From: Actinomucor elegans
Taxonomy: Eukaryota > Mucoromycota > Mucoromycetes > Mucorales > Mucoraceae
DNA: 64,000 bases
Assembly (NCBI GenBank): GCA_026027325.1
Contig: JAMSLZ010000003.1
Span: forward strand, 806,001-870,000
Direction of reading: 5' to 3'
Under the pieces are notes generated by a model that worked only from the letters and a program-made list of their open reading frames with translations, was not told the origin of the DNA and made no database searches. This document shows positions 24,794-36,284 of the stretch, piece after piece. The translations under genes and the position numbers were made by a program. Positions within the stretch are counted from its first letter, which is position 1; each line of letters starts with the position of its first letter.

Positions 24794-27143
24794 AGCGATA
24801 GACGTTATAAAAAAGAATAGGTTTTAAAGGAACAAAGAAAAAAAAAAGGAAGAAAACTTAAATGCGTTTTTTAATATGCGTTTCGACTAACTGCGTTTCG
24901 TATTATGGGAGGCTTCTGAGTCTGACTCATATCAATTTGTTTAAGCCACCGAAAAAAAAATGGCAGTTTTGAAGGCTTAAAATATCATTTTCGTTGCTCT
25001 GTTTCCTACCAATTGGACACTAACACATTGCAAGAGAGTTGGTGGTAAAAATGGATCAAACATATGAGTTATCTTGCTCCTTATCACAGCATGAATACAC
25101 TATGGTTGTAGATGAAACTGGGTTAAAAAACTATGGCTCATACCCATTTAACGCTGTTAATGCATGATGAGGTGGAGATGGATCGGGGATTCAATCTGAT
25201 CAAAATCTTTCAATCTTTATGACAATACACATTTCACAGTCCGATAAATTGTGGATCTTGTTTTTTTTTAGAGATAACGATTTTTCATCAAACCAATCAT
25301 TGGGCCCAAAAACCGAATTGCTTTGGACACGTTGGCGACCCATAAAATCCGCAATTTTTGATCGGGACTCAAGAATATCACTATTGGTACGAGTTATCCA
25401 TGTTTTCTATGGGTATTTCTGGCGGTTTAATAATAAACAGTAGCTCATTTTGAGTATGAGCTATTTCTAGTTGCATCATTAGACCGATCTCGGTCAAGAG
25501 ATCTAGACCTGAGCAGGTATTGTTGTATGAAACCCATATGATTTACAACTAATTATTAGTATTAATTACTGCAATCAAACAAAGATTCTAATAGATGTTC
25601 ATTCCAAGTATGAATTATTTATTAGATGCGACATTTGAGCGAGATCGGCAGAGAGATCTATAGATCAGTTTACAACGACACGTACATTTGATTTGTATCC
25701 AACAATAATGCTGAATTCATTATATTTAAGCCAAGTAATTGTTCCAACAGCTTTAGTCGTTTATTTTGAACATATACTATAAAATCAAATGGGACTCGAC
25801 AATCGATCGATCGAGAGATCTAGTGTTGAAGGAATGTTATATGAAGCCCATACAATTTACAAATAATTGTTGATGAAAATATTATGTTGTTTAAACTGTA
25901 GTCAAGCAAAAAGCTTTAATAGATGCGGCAATTTATTGAGAGTATGGAGTACTTATCAGATGTGAATTTGACAATTGACCAATAGATCTAGTAATCTATA
26001 AATTCGGCTTCTAAGAAATACATACATTCTACTTCTAATCATCAGTAATATTAAACTTGTTGTATTTCAACCAAAAAATGGCTCCTGTGCATCAACAGTT
26101 TAAATGCGATATTTAACTGAAATTAGCCAAGAGATCTTGCGAAGGAAGTATGCGATGATTTCAGTAAAAATCCCGAGGGTGTATTTTGAGACCGATTTTA
26201 TAACGCCTTTCTCCTCAATGAAATGTGGAAAAAGCGTTTTAGAAGTATGAATTATAAGTAACATAGATTCTGTATATTTAAGAGCGTATATTCAGATTCT
26301 TTTTACATTTATACAGCCGCAAAAACATGGGTTATAATCGTTTTTCGATAAATAAAACTAAATCATTTTTACCTAATAAAAATCTATATAATGAAAGATA
26401 TTCAAAACGATGTTTACATCATTTAGTGTGCAACTGAACTTACACGGCACTACTAGTCAATCATCTGCAAACTGCGCAGTTTTATTATTAAGACTAGTGG
26501 AACTGAAGTTTCGCATGAAGACAATACCTTCAAATATCAAAGATGGGCTTAAAGTGAAACCCCCAATAACGATACTTTACGGAGAATCTGGAAACTTGTA
26601 AAGGCAAGCGTGTTAAATGTAATAACCAAATGTGTCTTTTACAACCATGTAAACGCTTTTATTTCTATTTAACCATTTCAAAAAAAACCCTCTCATTTTA
26701 TAACAATTGACAGTATTATTTGAAATAATAAACTATAGCATCTATAAATCCTATATAAAATTGTATAGTGTTTGGTCAAAGGCCTAAATTTCGAACAAGA
26801 ATAATGTATCTACTAAAGTAATAATTAATACTCCATTTCTTAATAAAAACGAAATGAATTCGATTATAAAAAAAATCCGATAAAGACTCTAATAGATGTA
26901 ACAATTTATTTTGAACATGAGAATTAACCGTATGAGACAGTAAATGTGAAGAAATCCCTTTAAGATCTTTATTAAGATAAAAATGTTTGTGAAAACAATA
27001 GGGAGATTTATAATTCTTAGTGAATTATTCTTTTATATGACTGAAGTTGATACTGAATCGGGATTAAGGACGACTGTGTTTTTTGAAAAAGACCTCAGTT
27101 GGTAATTTTATTCTCTAGGATTGTAACTTGACTTTCAAGAGAG
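24794..27143. other. Gene-free interval dominated by ~160-bp repeats
   Basis: This interval spans the ADE5,7 promoter side, the tandem repeat array at 25440-26345, and a partial repeat core near 26885-26975 (CTCTAATAGATGTAACAATT, ATTTTGAACATG, AAGATCTT). No gene was recognised. Confidence 0.5.
25440..26345 (+). repeat. Degenerate tandem array of ~160-bp units plus conserved tail
   Basis: Five unit cores carry (G)AGATCT at 25498, 25653, 25815, 25983 and 26131, with spacings of about 155, 162, 168 and 148 bp. Each unit has a TTTTGA-CATGA... arm, a GATGCGACATTTG...CGAGATCGG core, AGAGATCTA, and a TATATGAAACCCATA-like spacer. The last unit is followed by ATGATTTCAGTAAAAATCCC and GAGGGTGT, then CTGTATATTTAAGAGCGTAT. 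This tail is shared with the copy at 6195-6660. Confidence 0.7.
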
Positions 27144-27842
27144 TCATGCCCCAACCTCTTGCAAGAAACAACGATGGTCGAATACGAAAAACGCTTCGAG
27201 TAGGTAACAATAGTGCTTAAAACCGACCCAAGCTACTTGACAAATTGCATTTTTGTAGATAAAGCTATCTTCAACATCAACATAAGAGTTTCCTATGGAT
27301 GTTCTCTCAGAGGCACTTCAGCAATAGTTAAGCTCTTTCGACCTGTGCAATTTCACTTGCACTGCTTGAAGCTATCTCTTCTCAGGGCATTGTAAGTGTT
27401 GAAATGAGAGATCCTCTGAAGCCCAAAAAGAACAAAGTTGCTGGCAGTGAGAAGAGAAAGAATGCACCAGTGACCGAGAAAAAGACGGCCAGAACAGCTG
27501 ATGGTCATTACCTGAGATTTATATCCAAGATGCTGGATGAAATGGAGAAATTTCCAGAAATGGAAAACTTCTACACTATTAAGGATAGTGCTCCTACCCA
27601 TAGACCTGAGGACAATATTGATGGAAAGATAGAGCGAAGGGGATATAGAAGCATTCGTCTTCTTTCTTCTTAGCCTCTTGAAATAAACCCAATCGGGCAG
27701 TTCTGGGCTTTACTCAAAAGCAAAGTAAAGCGAAGGCAATTTGGAAATGTTGAGGACTTGAGGACAAGAACTAGTGAAGTAAATCAAAATATTCATGTTG
27801 ATATTCTTCAAAGTATTATTAGACATTCTGTTAGAATCTTCC
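27144..27842 (+). pseudogene. Decayed Tc1/mariner (IS630-type) DDE transposase
   Basis: Segments in more than one frame match the Tc1/IS630 transposase pattern common in Mucorales. They are FVDKAIFNINIR (first Asp), a region with MRDPLKPKK and KSKVKRRQFG, KDSAPTHRPED (second Asp) and NPIGQFWALLKSK. The last would normally read NPIEQFW, so the catalytic Glu is replaced by Gly. In-frame stops occur at about 27393 and 27673, and the frame shifts between the FVDKA and MRDPLKP blocks. It is inactive as it stands. No clear terminal inverted repeats were identified. Confidence 0.75.
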
Positions 27843-29426
27843 TAATATGTTTAAACAAATATATTCTTTAATAACACACTGCAACTTGAGTATTTACAAA
27901 ACCTTGATTGAGATTCTCTTCCTGGACTTAGAACCAAAAAAAAAAAAAAAAAAAAAAAAAAAAGAAGGTATTTACAAAAACACCGCTTGAGTGCCGCAAA
28001 GCCGCTGATTGAATGTAGCGAAACCGCAAATTAAAGTATCGCAAAACCGCCATGAGTTTTTAAGTACCACCATTTGGCACTGGCGGCACTGTAAAAAAAT
28101 GATATAAAAAACTATGTGTTAAACACTTATAATAAAATTGCTTTTTCAGCGTAATGAACTTCTTGGGTTTGTTATAATTACAATCAAATTCGATGTTTTT
28201 AGTTATATTGATAATGAGTGAGTTGATGATTGTGATTACTGCTTGTTAGCCAATCAAAGGCCAAGGAGAAAGTGGCCGTGTATTTGTAAAAAATACAATT
28301 ACAATCAAGCTCAATGTTTTAATAATAATCTGATAATGATGTGGGATAGAAAACAATTGGGTTCTGTCCCAGTAACTTTATTTAGTAAATCATTGTGAAC
28401 CAATAAGGATTTATAAAATTACTATAGTAATGATGGCATTTTATTTGCATTATGTTTTTAATGAATATATACGACACTTTAAAGGCATGGTATGTAACTA
28501 TATTTCTTGTATGCTAAAGTATATGTTGCATTTTTTATAAATTTTTATACATAAAAAATATGATGAATAAGTAGAACAAAATAAAACATATATCACGGTT
28601 GTTGCAGAGAAAACGTCACCAGTCAAACGAAATGCAACACAATATTTACGCTATGCAATGAGCAATTCGATTCTACAAACTTTACTAATAAATATTTTTG
28701 CGTATCAATTCCTCCATATTACTCAAAAGCCGAAGAAAAGCTATAACCTAGCCTCATGTGGTAAACTGTATATACTATATCCTAGTAATAATAGCCCTCC
28801 TATATCGCATCTGATTAGTTTACCTGCGCTACAGAATAGACTGCTACTTTACCTATTACATCAATAACATTCATAGAGACTGTACAGAAAAATCAGATTC
28901 GATGCCAGATTCTGCATAACGTAATGTTTATCTTTCTTTTTGGAGACTCGGTTATTAATCATAATTACATGGTGTACATTCAATGATATAATGAACAGAA
29001 GAACGATCAAATGCTTTCTAGAGCTTAGTTACAAGGAAATAATAAACTAACACTCAATTCAACAAATATATTTAATATCATAAATTTATGACCACAGGTT
29101 CAAAGTATCTGTAAGCTGCTGGCAGATTCCAATATTTCGTTGTATCGTCATTACACCGTGATAAATGTTCACTATTTAGTTCGCAAAGACTATTCTTAGA
29201 CGTGTTTGTCAATGCAACACTTAAAATGTTTCACCTTAATCATGAAGAAAGTCTAGTCCATTATAGTGAATTTGATTAAAAGTTATATAGAAATGATTTA
29301 TTTGCTATTAGAGAAAGATAAAAGAGATTTATATGTAATAGAACAGACCGATTGCATGCCTGAAAGAGAAAAATATATAGATGATAGTTGAAAATATTGA
29401 TAGATAAAGGAAGCAAATCTCTTTTT
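27843..29426. other. Intergenic, contains poly-A and small tandem repeat
   Basis: A 28-nt poly-A run (27936-27963) is followed by a three-copy 22-23-bp repeat (27986-28053). The rest is AT-rich. A short repeat-core match (ATCGCATCTGATTAGTTTAC) lies near 28804. No gene was recognised. Confidence 0.5.
27986..28053 (+). repeat. Three tandem copies of a 22-23-bp GC-containing repeat
   Basis: Successive units are TTGAGTGCCGCAAAGCCGC, TTGAATGTAGCGAAACCGC and TTAAAGTATCGCAAAACCGC. They sit just after the poly-A run downstream of the decayed transposase. Confidence 0.7.
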
Positions 29427-30303
29427 TTACTTGTTGCAAGTATCGTTCAATTTGACAATAGAGACATTATTTTCAATTACTTGTTGAGGCAACAATGTTA
29501 AGGTCTTATTAAAGACGTCATCCTCAACATTGGGCGTCTTGGAAAGGATAACGCCATATATGTTCTGCGTTTGTTCACCTCTCTTGCTATATTGATCAGG
29601 GCTAAAGAACTTAATTTGTTTGCCCCAAAAGAACACAGTATCAATGTTGGTTGCGTTGTCTCCAGGCGCAGCCTTACTGTCAATCAACTTGGAATACAAA
29701 GAAGCTTGGAAAGGCTTGGTACCTGGAATGACAGCGCTACCACTATTGGGATTTACCTCTTGCTTTTGACCACCAGAAGTAAAATTCTCCCAAGAATCCT
29801 TGTTGACAAAGACTTGAGAACCGTAGGCATCCCAAGCGAATTCTTTGTTAGTAACATTGATACCGCTATCGGGCTGTCTCAAAGAAAAGACACCAGCAGC
29901 AGAAGCATTGACACCAACATCTTGGCCTTGACGGCCCAAGAAGGCGGAAGCTAATGCGTCAAAAGATGTGTTGGAAGTACCAGTAACGTTTAATTGCAAG
30001 CAGTTGATTTCAAGGTTCATGGCCTTGGAGAAAGTGTTGTAATAATTCCATGCATTTTGAGTAATACCAGTCAAGTACCCTACATATACGCAAATTAGTT
30101 ATCCTGTGTTCCCTGTCATGTACAATTGCCTTACAAGTGCCATTGAGAATATTGACATTAGTGTCTTGAGGATATGAAGAGGAACCAGTAGAATTAACAG
30201 ATGAGCTGGCTGTGGATGTATCATGTCTAGGCTCAAGGTAGGCAGCAGAGGCAGCAGAGGCGCTCAAGATGGCAGCAGTAATTTGAACAATAGTAAACTT
30301 CAT
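29427..30303 (-). CDS. Secreted lipocalin-like protein
   Basis: There are two exons, 30135-30303 and 29427-30079. Splicing joins ACT-T to GG-TAC and creates NGTWYLTG. The signal peptide MKFTIVQITAAILSASAASA is followed by a Ser/Thr-rich stretch. The mature domain opens with the Gly-x-Trp-Tyr motif that marks the first strand of lipocalins, followed by a Cys (EINCLQLNV). It ends near a second Cys (VSIVKLNDTC), a layout that could hold the classic N-to-C disulfide. There are many N-glycosylation sequons (NVT, NTS, NAS, NKT, NVS, NDT). The length, about 270 aa, is longer than a minimal lipocalin. The product would be secreted and might bind a small hydrophobic ligand; this is inferred from one motif and the topology. 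No other family was recognised. Confidence 0.7.
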
Positions 30304-31034
30304 TTTGTGAAAGTATAATGAACAAAAGAAAAGCTCAATTAACCTAACAAAAGCATCTTCTTTTATATCTTTTCAACTATGATAGAATGACGGCTTATTC
30401 AGATACGCGGGTAATCTAATCCATATTGGTTTAGTTACATGAATTTATAGTTTCAACGTCATGCATCAGAAGGAATTCAACTTGGATTTTGTTCGTGCTA
30501 CTGTTATAAAGTTAAGCTAGATGATGTAAGTTATACGTTTATCAAAAGGGTTTTTTTATTTATCACCTTCTGCTTCGCAATAAAAATGCAAGTCATCCAA
30601 TCATGTTAGTTCTAGAGGTTGTACGACGGAACGTCAGTCCTCCAATAAATAAAGGATACTTGACAAGTACGTGTGACTGATTTATATAGTATACTCTGTG
30701 TGGTAAGGTATAAATCATGCGTCAACTATTCAATGTTCTTTATTCGATGATATAGCCGGGGAAATACAGCATAATTAGTCTTGCTCATCTAGGCCTTCTA
30801 TGACCCCGGCACCCAACTCGTTCCTGAAAGGCACCATTCTAGAGTCGGTTTTCGTTAACAATACAAATATCGAAAACCAAACGATATTCTTTTAAGAGTT
30901 TTCTATTTCCTGTAATAATAATGAACGTCTCTGGAGTTTGACCGAGAAATCTTGTCTCAATGGCCGCCGTTTCTTTACAAAATTTCTTTTCTTAGTAATT
31001 ATAGCAGACTAACTTGGTACTCAAGTGCTTATTT

Positions 31035-31340
31035 AATTGATTACTCGATATTCTATCTGATAAAAATGCAGGATACAACAAAAAGCTCATGGTATATCAC
31101 TATTTCTCTGTTTTTTAGGCCATACAAGCTCTAATTTTTCTAGTATTATATTGAAACCAGCGAAAATGAAAAAATAGTGTTACCTGGTAAAAACTTGCCT
31201 TTCCAAAAAATATCCAATCAGATCTCTCCAATTTAACTTTCAAGTATCATCTTGATACCAACCAAAGTGATACCTGGTATCAAACAATTGTCTTTTTAAA
31301 AAAAAAATTCAGTCATATTCTTCCGATCTAAGGTGAAAAA
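31035..31340 (+). repeat. Dispersed repeat B, copy 1
   Basis: The stretch from TCTGATAAAAATGCAGGATA through TTTTTTAGGCCATACAAGC to the ATATTGAAACCAGCGAAAATG block aligns with 48945-49180, where the same blocks read TCTGATACAAACGCAGGACA, TTTTTTTAGGCTGCATAAAC and GCATTGACACCAACCAAAAG. Both are followed by a T/A run and then ATCCAATCA. Confidence 0.6.
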
Positions 31341-31390
31341 AAGGGAATGTGTTGTGAATTATAATGTATTTCGAAGTGAAGTAGGTATAA

Positions 31391-31465
31391 TCTATAAATC
31401 TATGGATGGATCCCGGATTAATACCACATTCTGATGATCAATACATGTACAGAATGAACTATACC
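31391..31465 (-). repeat. Reversed copy of repeat-A core
   Basis: The blocks GATGGATCCCGGATTAATAC, CACATTCTGATGATCA and ACAGAATGAACTA are the reversed order and complement of the repeat-A arm and core. Confidence 0.45.
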
Positions 31466-32411
31466 ATTGTATTTTTGGAATCATTGTTTAACTACAGTTT
31501 AGTCAATAAATTATATTCGCTAATTTATAGGCAGTATTGATGAACAGACTATGTAATGAATTGTCATTGTTTTAAAAGTAAAGAACTAGATAATACAAGA
31601 TCATTTCTGGAATCTACTTGACCATATAGACTATTAATTTAATGAATTGAACAGATCCCGACCTAAGTATCAATATTTTTGATCGCTTTCCTGTCCATAA
31701 ATCCCTAGAATTGAGAAATCAGACGGCCTAATCGGTGTCTTCACAATGATAGTATAATAAGAGAATATAAACTACTTTGCAATCAGATATCTAGGTTAAT
31801 TAATTAACATATCCTTTAGAAACGAAACATGACGAGATCACATTTTGATTAGCTGAAAAGTTGATATCTAAGAGGCTCTATCTCAAGACTTTTGATTTTC
31901 ATTAATTTGACTTTTGAATAGTACAGATGTTTCGATATGACGGATTAAGAAGCTAATTAATCGATTTTGTCTAATGTTAAACTGTGAATCGGATGGTATA
32001 AAGAGTGTTTCGCATTTATTTTAACTAGTGAAGTCTATGGTTTTTAAAAACCACATTTGCTTTTTTTAAATGTGATTATGACTGAATATTAGATATTAAT
32101 AAAATTTCATTATATGCTTGCAGTTATATACATTCTATAACAATAATAGACTACGCTTTAAAAAAGCTCACACTCGTGTTCCATAAAACAGTTAATTTTT
32201 GAAAACATGATTAGAAAACTTGGTATTACCGCTCATATCAGTAAATACACATAAGCTAAGCTTTTTGTCATTGCTTTGGGACTGTCAAGGTCTGATTTAT
32301 TTAAACTTTTCTCCGTGCTTCGAGTTTCAGTAAATGATTATCTTAGACATTATATATGAATCAACCTTATTATGGTATATATAAAGGCCCAAGACTACGG
32401 TGAGGCAACAG

Positions 32412-32549
32412 ATGAGCAGAGTTAATAGACTGGGGAATAAGTTTATTTGGGATACTAATAAGAGTGCCAGAAGAATTTATAAGCCCATCTTCAGAAGCAA
32501 GCTCTTCCAAGGGTTTAGACGTGTTACAAACACTATTATCAAAAAATAA
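32412..32549 (+). CDS. Small basic ORF, 45 aa, with TATA box
   Basis: ATG 32412 opens MSRVNRLGNKFIWDTNKSAR and ends NTIIKK. The sequence is strongly basic with no signal peptide. TATATATAAAGG lies about 35 bp upstream of the ATG, which would leave almost no 5' UTR. It may be a fragment of a longer or decayed gene. Function unknown. Confidence 0.25.
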   Translation: MSRVNRLGNKFIWDTNKSARRIYKPIFRSKLFQGFRRVTNTIIKK

Positions 32550-32585
32550 GCCTTATATGCCAATAATAAATCGGCGTGCTCATAT

Positions 32586-32765
32586 TTATCCAGGCGAATT
32601 GGCCATAGGTAAACTTGATAAGTAGTATCGTTTATAAGCTATGCCTAACCAGTCTTGATCCATGACATTCCTAATGGTTTCACGAACTGGCGCAGCTGCA
32701 GCATTTTGCATAAACGTCAACAAATAGACGAGTAAGGACTGAGTAAATAAAAAGCAGTTCTTCAT
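32586..32765 (-). CDS. Small secreted peptide candidate, 59 aa
   Basis: ATG 32765 opens MKNCFLFTQSLLVYLLTFMQ NAAAAP, a convincing signal peptide with a likely cleavage site after the Ala run. It leaves a mature peptide of about 34 residues beginning APVRETIRNVMDQDW and ending MANSPG. An AT-rich TATTTAAAG lies about 45 bp upstream. No cysteines remain in the mature part. The ORF could be a first exon, but no good donor was seen before the stop. Function unknown. Confidence 0.4.
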   Translation of the reverse strand: MKNCFLFTQSLLVYLLTFMQNAAAAPVRETIRNVMDQDWLGIAYKRYYLSSLPMANSPG

Positions 32766-33961
32766 GGAAGTGAGGGTTCTTTTGGAAAAAAGAACTGAAC
32801 ATTTGTCTTTAAATAATTGCGAATGATTTCTGTTTTTGTACTGGTTAATCTATCATTCTGATTATATGTAATGAATAGTGGTAACACAATAATAACCCTC
32901 CAGCTTTGATCTATATGCATTGTCCGACAATTACATTAAAGCAATTAAGGAAAATAAGCAAGAGTTATTCTTATGAAAGTATCATTATGATATAAGGGCA
33001 TATCCTCTCATATACGAATTTACGATTTGATTGTGGCTCTTAATTATTGTGTTCCGTAATTTAGAGTTTTGCTATTCCCATTCCCGTATGATATTAACAA
33101 TCGATTAAATAGATGAGTATAACTTACTGGAATGAATCTTGGATTATAATCCAAGCATCTGAAAAAAAGAGTAGCATAGTTTTTTTTACTAATCAAAGTG
33201 TGGTTGAGTTTTATTCCATATATTACCAGGAGTAAACCTTGATTTTTAAGCACTTATTCCTCATGAAGATGAATCATTAGAATGAGAAGTAGTATACTAG
33301 TATTTCCTAAAGGGCAAGCATACTTATCTTGAGAACTATAATCGATGAAAACAATTTCAAGTACCTATGGCTGACTATCTGTGTCAATATAATTACACAG
33401 GGGATCTGGCAGTGTCATCTATCTATAATCTCGCAATTTACTGTTTATGATGTACATTCGACTCTTTTCCTAACTTAACTGAAAATTAGATTCATGAAAA
33501 TAAAATATATACCTAAGCCTTGATCCAAAACAACAATAGAAATATAGCTGGACTTTATGGTTATAGATATCATTTCATCCGGGGCATTACGTATTAGTTG
33601 GATACAACTAGGAAAATGTTCATACTCAGTACAAACTACTATGATTATTAGAGTCTTTATTAAAAAGTACTTGAAGTTTTATTTTCGCTCTGGATACTCT
33701 TTTGTTAAGTAATTATCGACTCCTCCTAAAGTTTCTATAGTTGGCCTAAACTTTAGGATAAACTACGCCTGCCGAGCCTGATGTCTTCTTTTTTGTCATA
33801 TCCGTATTAACAGTGATCTTTATTTATGATTCTTGAAGCGCTTCTCTTCCGGTATTTCTTTCTCTTTGCATAGAATAGGCCTTGGCTTTTCAAATAGCAC
33901 TGCCTATAATGGGAATCCATTGAGCTTTGAGGCACTTGGTGTCTTTTATTAAAAGGACACG

Positions 33962-34338
33962 TTAGCAAATCTTTGCGTTCCTATACCATACGTTAGCAGA
34001 GTCCCTTTCAAATCTCTGTACGAGCTTTACTTTTCGCCATTGTATTAGATCTTGACGAGTCCAGCCCAATTTATTCATGATCTCGGTAATTTTGTCATTG
34101 GCTTGCTCAACACGCTTTGAAATGAGTTCCAATTGATTTTGTCTTGCATTCATATCTTTTGTGAAAGAAGAAATGGGTTTTGGGTTTCTTCTTACCCGGA
34201 CACTATAGTCATAGGTTGGGAGCAAATTCAAAAAAAAAACGATTTAATTCTTTGGTTTTTGGATGTTTTTGGTGCCCAATTTTTTTTTTTCAAGCCCCAC
34301 ACTAAGGGCAGGCTTCCATTAGGACCAAAATTTTCCAT
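33962..34338 (-). pseudogene. Hypothetical protein gene broken at a poly-A run
   Basis: ATG 34338 begins MENFGPNGSLPLVWGLKKK and reads to a homopolymer at about 34230. There the frame must shift to continue into a charged helical segment (DYSVRVRRNPKPISSFTKDM, QANDKITEIMNKLGWTRQDL), ending NAKIC with TAA at 33962. Beyond that stop, coding-like text continues in frame to about 33860 with further stops. The biased composition (Trp, Lys, coiled-coil heptads) suggests a genuine protein origin, perhaps from a mobile element. The family is not recognised. Confidence 0.35.
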
Positions 34339-36284
34339 GGTTCTTTCTTCGGACCCTTAAGGCAGCATTTGTGAAGCATAGTATGACTAACACATTTTTA
34401 CCATAAATGTGTGCATTATAACAAGATTTCTTAAAGCAAAAACTGTCTTTTATAAACGATAACTGGATCAGTTAAGAAAAACTACTCTGATCTTCAAATT
34501 TTTAGATAGACTATTCAATTCTTCATATATATCATCAATGTATGTCGCGTATAGCAGCAACCATTTATCATTAAAAAGTAGCTCAGGGTTTATATCAAAG
34601 TCTGATTTCTTAATTCTGAAAATTTCTTATTTAAGTACGACTGAGAAATCAAATTAAGCGTGGCATCAGCTACTGAGCCATAAAAGCATTTTTACACTCA
34701 GCTGATTGTATGGCGCTTCTTGTTGTTGATGTTGACCTGTTTATCAGTTTTTAACTATATAACCATAATTAAAGCGCATACCAGCGCTTCATGGATGAAA
34801 AATAACATTCACCAGCATAAATATGTACACTAATAACTAGTTTTTTGTCCATTCTCAACTCAATATACAACATAATTTTTGTTTAGCTATGGTACTGTGA
34901 ATACATTATATTCGTTAATGATTAAGTTCGCGTCTTTTTTTTTCTTCTGGACCAGAACAAGTAGTAGCTTGTTAAATATCTGCATCAAATGAGAGCTTCC
35001 TCCGAAACGTTCTTATTTTATGATGTTTTGATGAGGGTATTCCCTTTTGATAAAATTAGAACATCTGTTTATTCTATAACCAAAGCAATACTGTAGAGGT
35101 ATATCTTTTACTGTTAAATATTTTGAAGGGATTAGCGCTTTATATTTATATTTTTTACGCATTTTTCATATTTAAAAGTTCGGTTTATCGTCATGAAACT
35201 GACACCAAAATATCATCAATTTTTATGTCAGCATATAAACCATTTTTTAAATGAAATCCTAGGAAAGTGAAATTTAAGCCACTATTCTGCATGAATTTGG
35301 AGGAATAAAGATCTCACGCCTGGATAAAAGATTAAGTCTTCAATGGAGTGTAACCTTTGACTTCCGTAGACACTGGGCACAAACCATAATAGAGAGGAAT
35401 TTAGTCCAATTACTAAAAGGTGCTCTTTTATTCAATTAAATAAAGTAGCAACTAATTCTAGATACGGCATAGCTATTGGATATGACATCCAATAGGACTA
35501 GTTGAGATCACTAGATCTGGTTTGTGTGAAATAAATGTATTGATGTACTTTTTTAAAAAAAATATTGAAATTTCTAAATATTTTACATTTTGATTCTGAG
35601 CAACCAACAACTCGAGCGAGAATGTTCATAATGGCATTGTTATACACGGTTTGGTTGTATTAAGGGAACTTTAGATGGATAGTTAATGATTGAATATTGC
35701 CATTTGCGGTTCAAATTACATATATTTGTTTCTATTCTATTTTTCCTTCTGTCGTGGCCAAGTAATTGGACTTGAGCAAGGAACCACGCTAGATTATGCA
35801 GATATAAGTATGTATAATTTTACCTACATCCTTTTAAATCCGAAGCTCTTTTGTCATTTCTGCATGAGAGCCAGTAATGCGGATAAACCTGAAGTAGTCG
35901 GTAACTTGTAGCAATAACCTGTAGCAAGCAAGGCAATTCAAGGTAGAAAACTAATTCAACTATGAGATTCTAATTGATTATATAATATGGCGAAGCTTTT
36001 ACTTCTATAGCGAAATCATTGAATTAACCGAGGAGACCACACGCCAATCTAAGTCAGAATGGACTGCCTATTAAATAAAGTCTGGACAATAATAGATTTT
36101 TCCAAGATCTGTGACCCAGCAGCTAAAAGGGTCCTATCAACACTGTTGGTATTAGCAGATACTATTAATCTTTTTTTTTATGGAAGCATGTAATTCGTTG
36201 CTTGATAAAGTATTTTGAGCTGATGAAAATCCGTTATTCCAACATGTGTTGGTATTCAATCATTATATAATAGCATTTGTCTTT

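Larger units (their letters stand above)
30304..36284. other. Six-kilobase gene-poor region
   Basis: Apart from two small ORFs at 32412-32765, a frameshifted ORF near 34000, repeat B at 31035-31340 and a repeat-A core at 31391-31465, this region is AT-rich sequence with no recognised gene. An open frame near 35740 (VIGLEQGTTLDYADIS) is faintly similar to an Hsp70 N-terminus but too short to call. Confidence 0.5.

Noticed and set aside
35740..35815. Hsp70-like start (VIGLEQGTTLDYADIS)
   Set aside because: Only a dozen residues resemble the Hsp70 ATP-binding start. Key residues (D-L-GTTYS) are not kept and no further Hsp70 motif follows.
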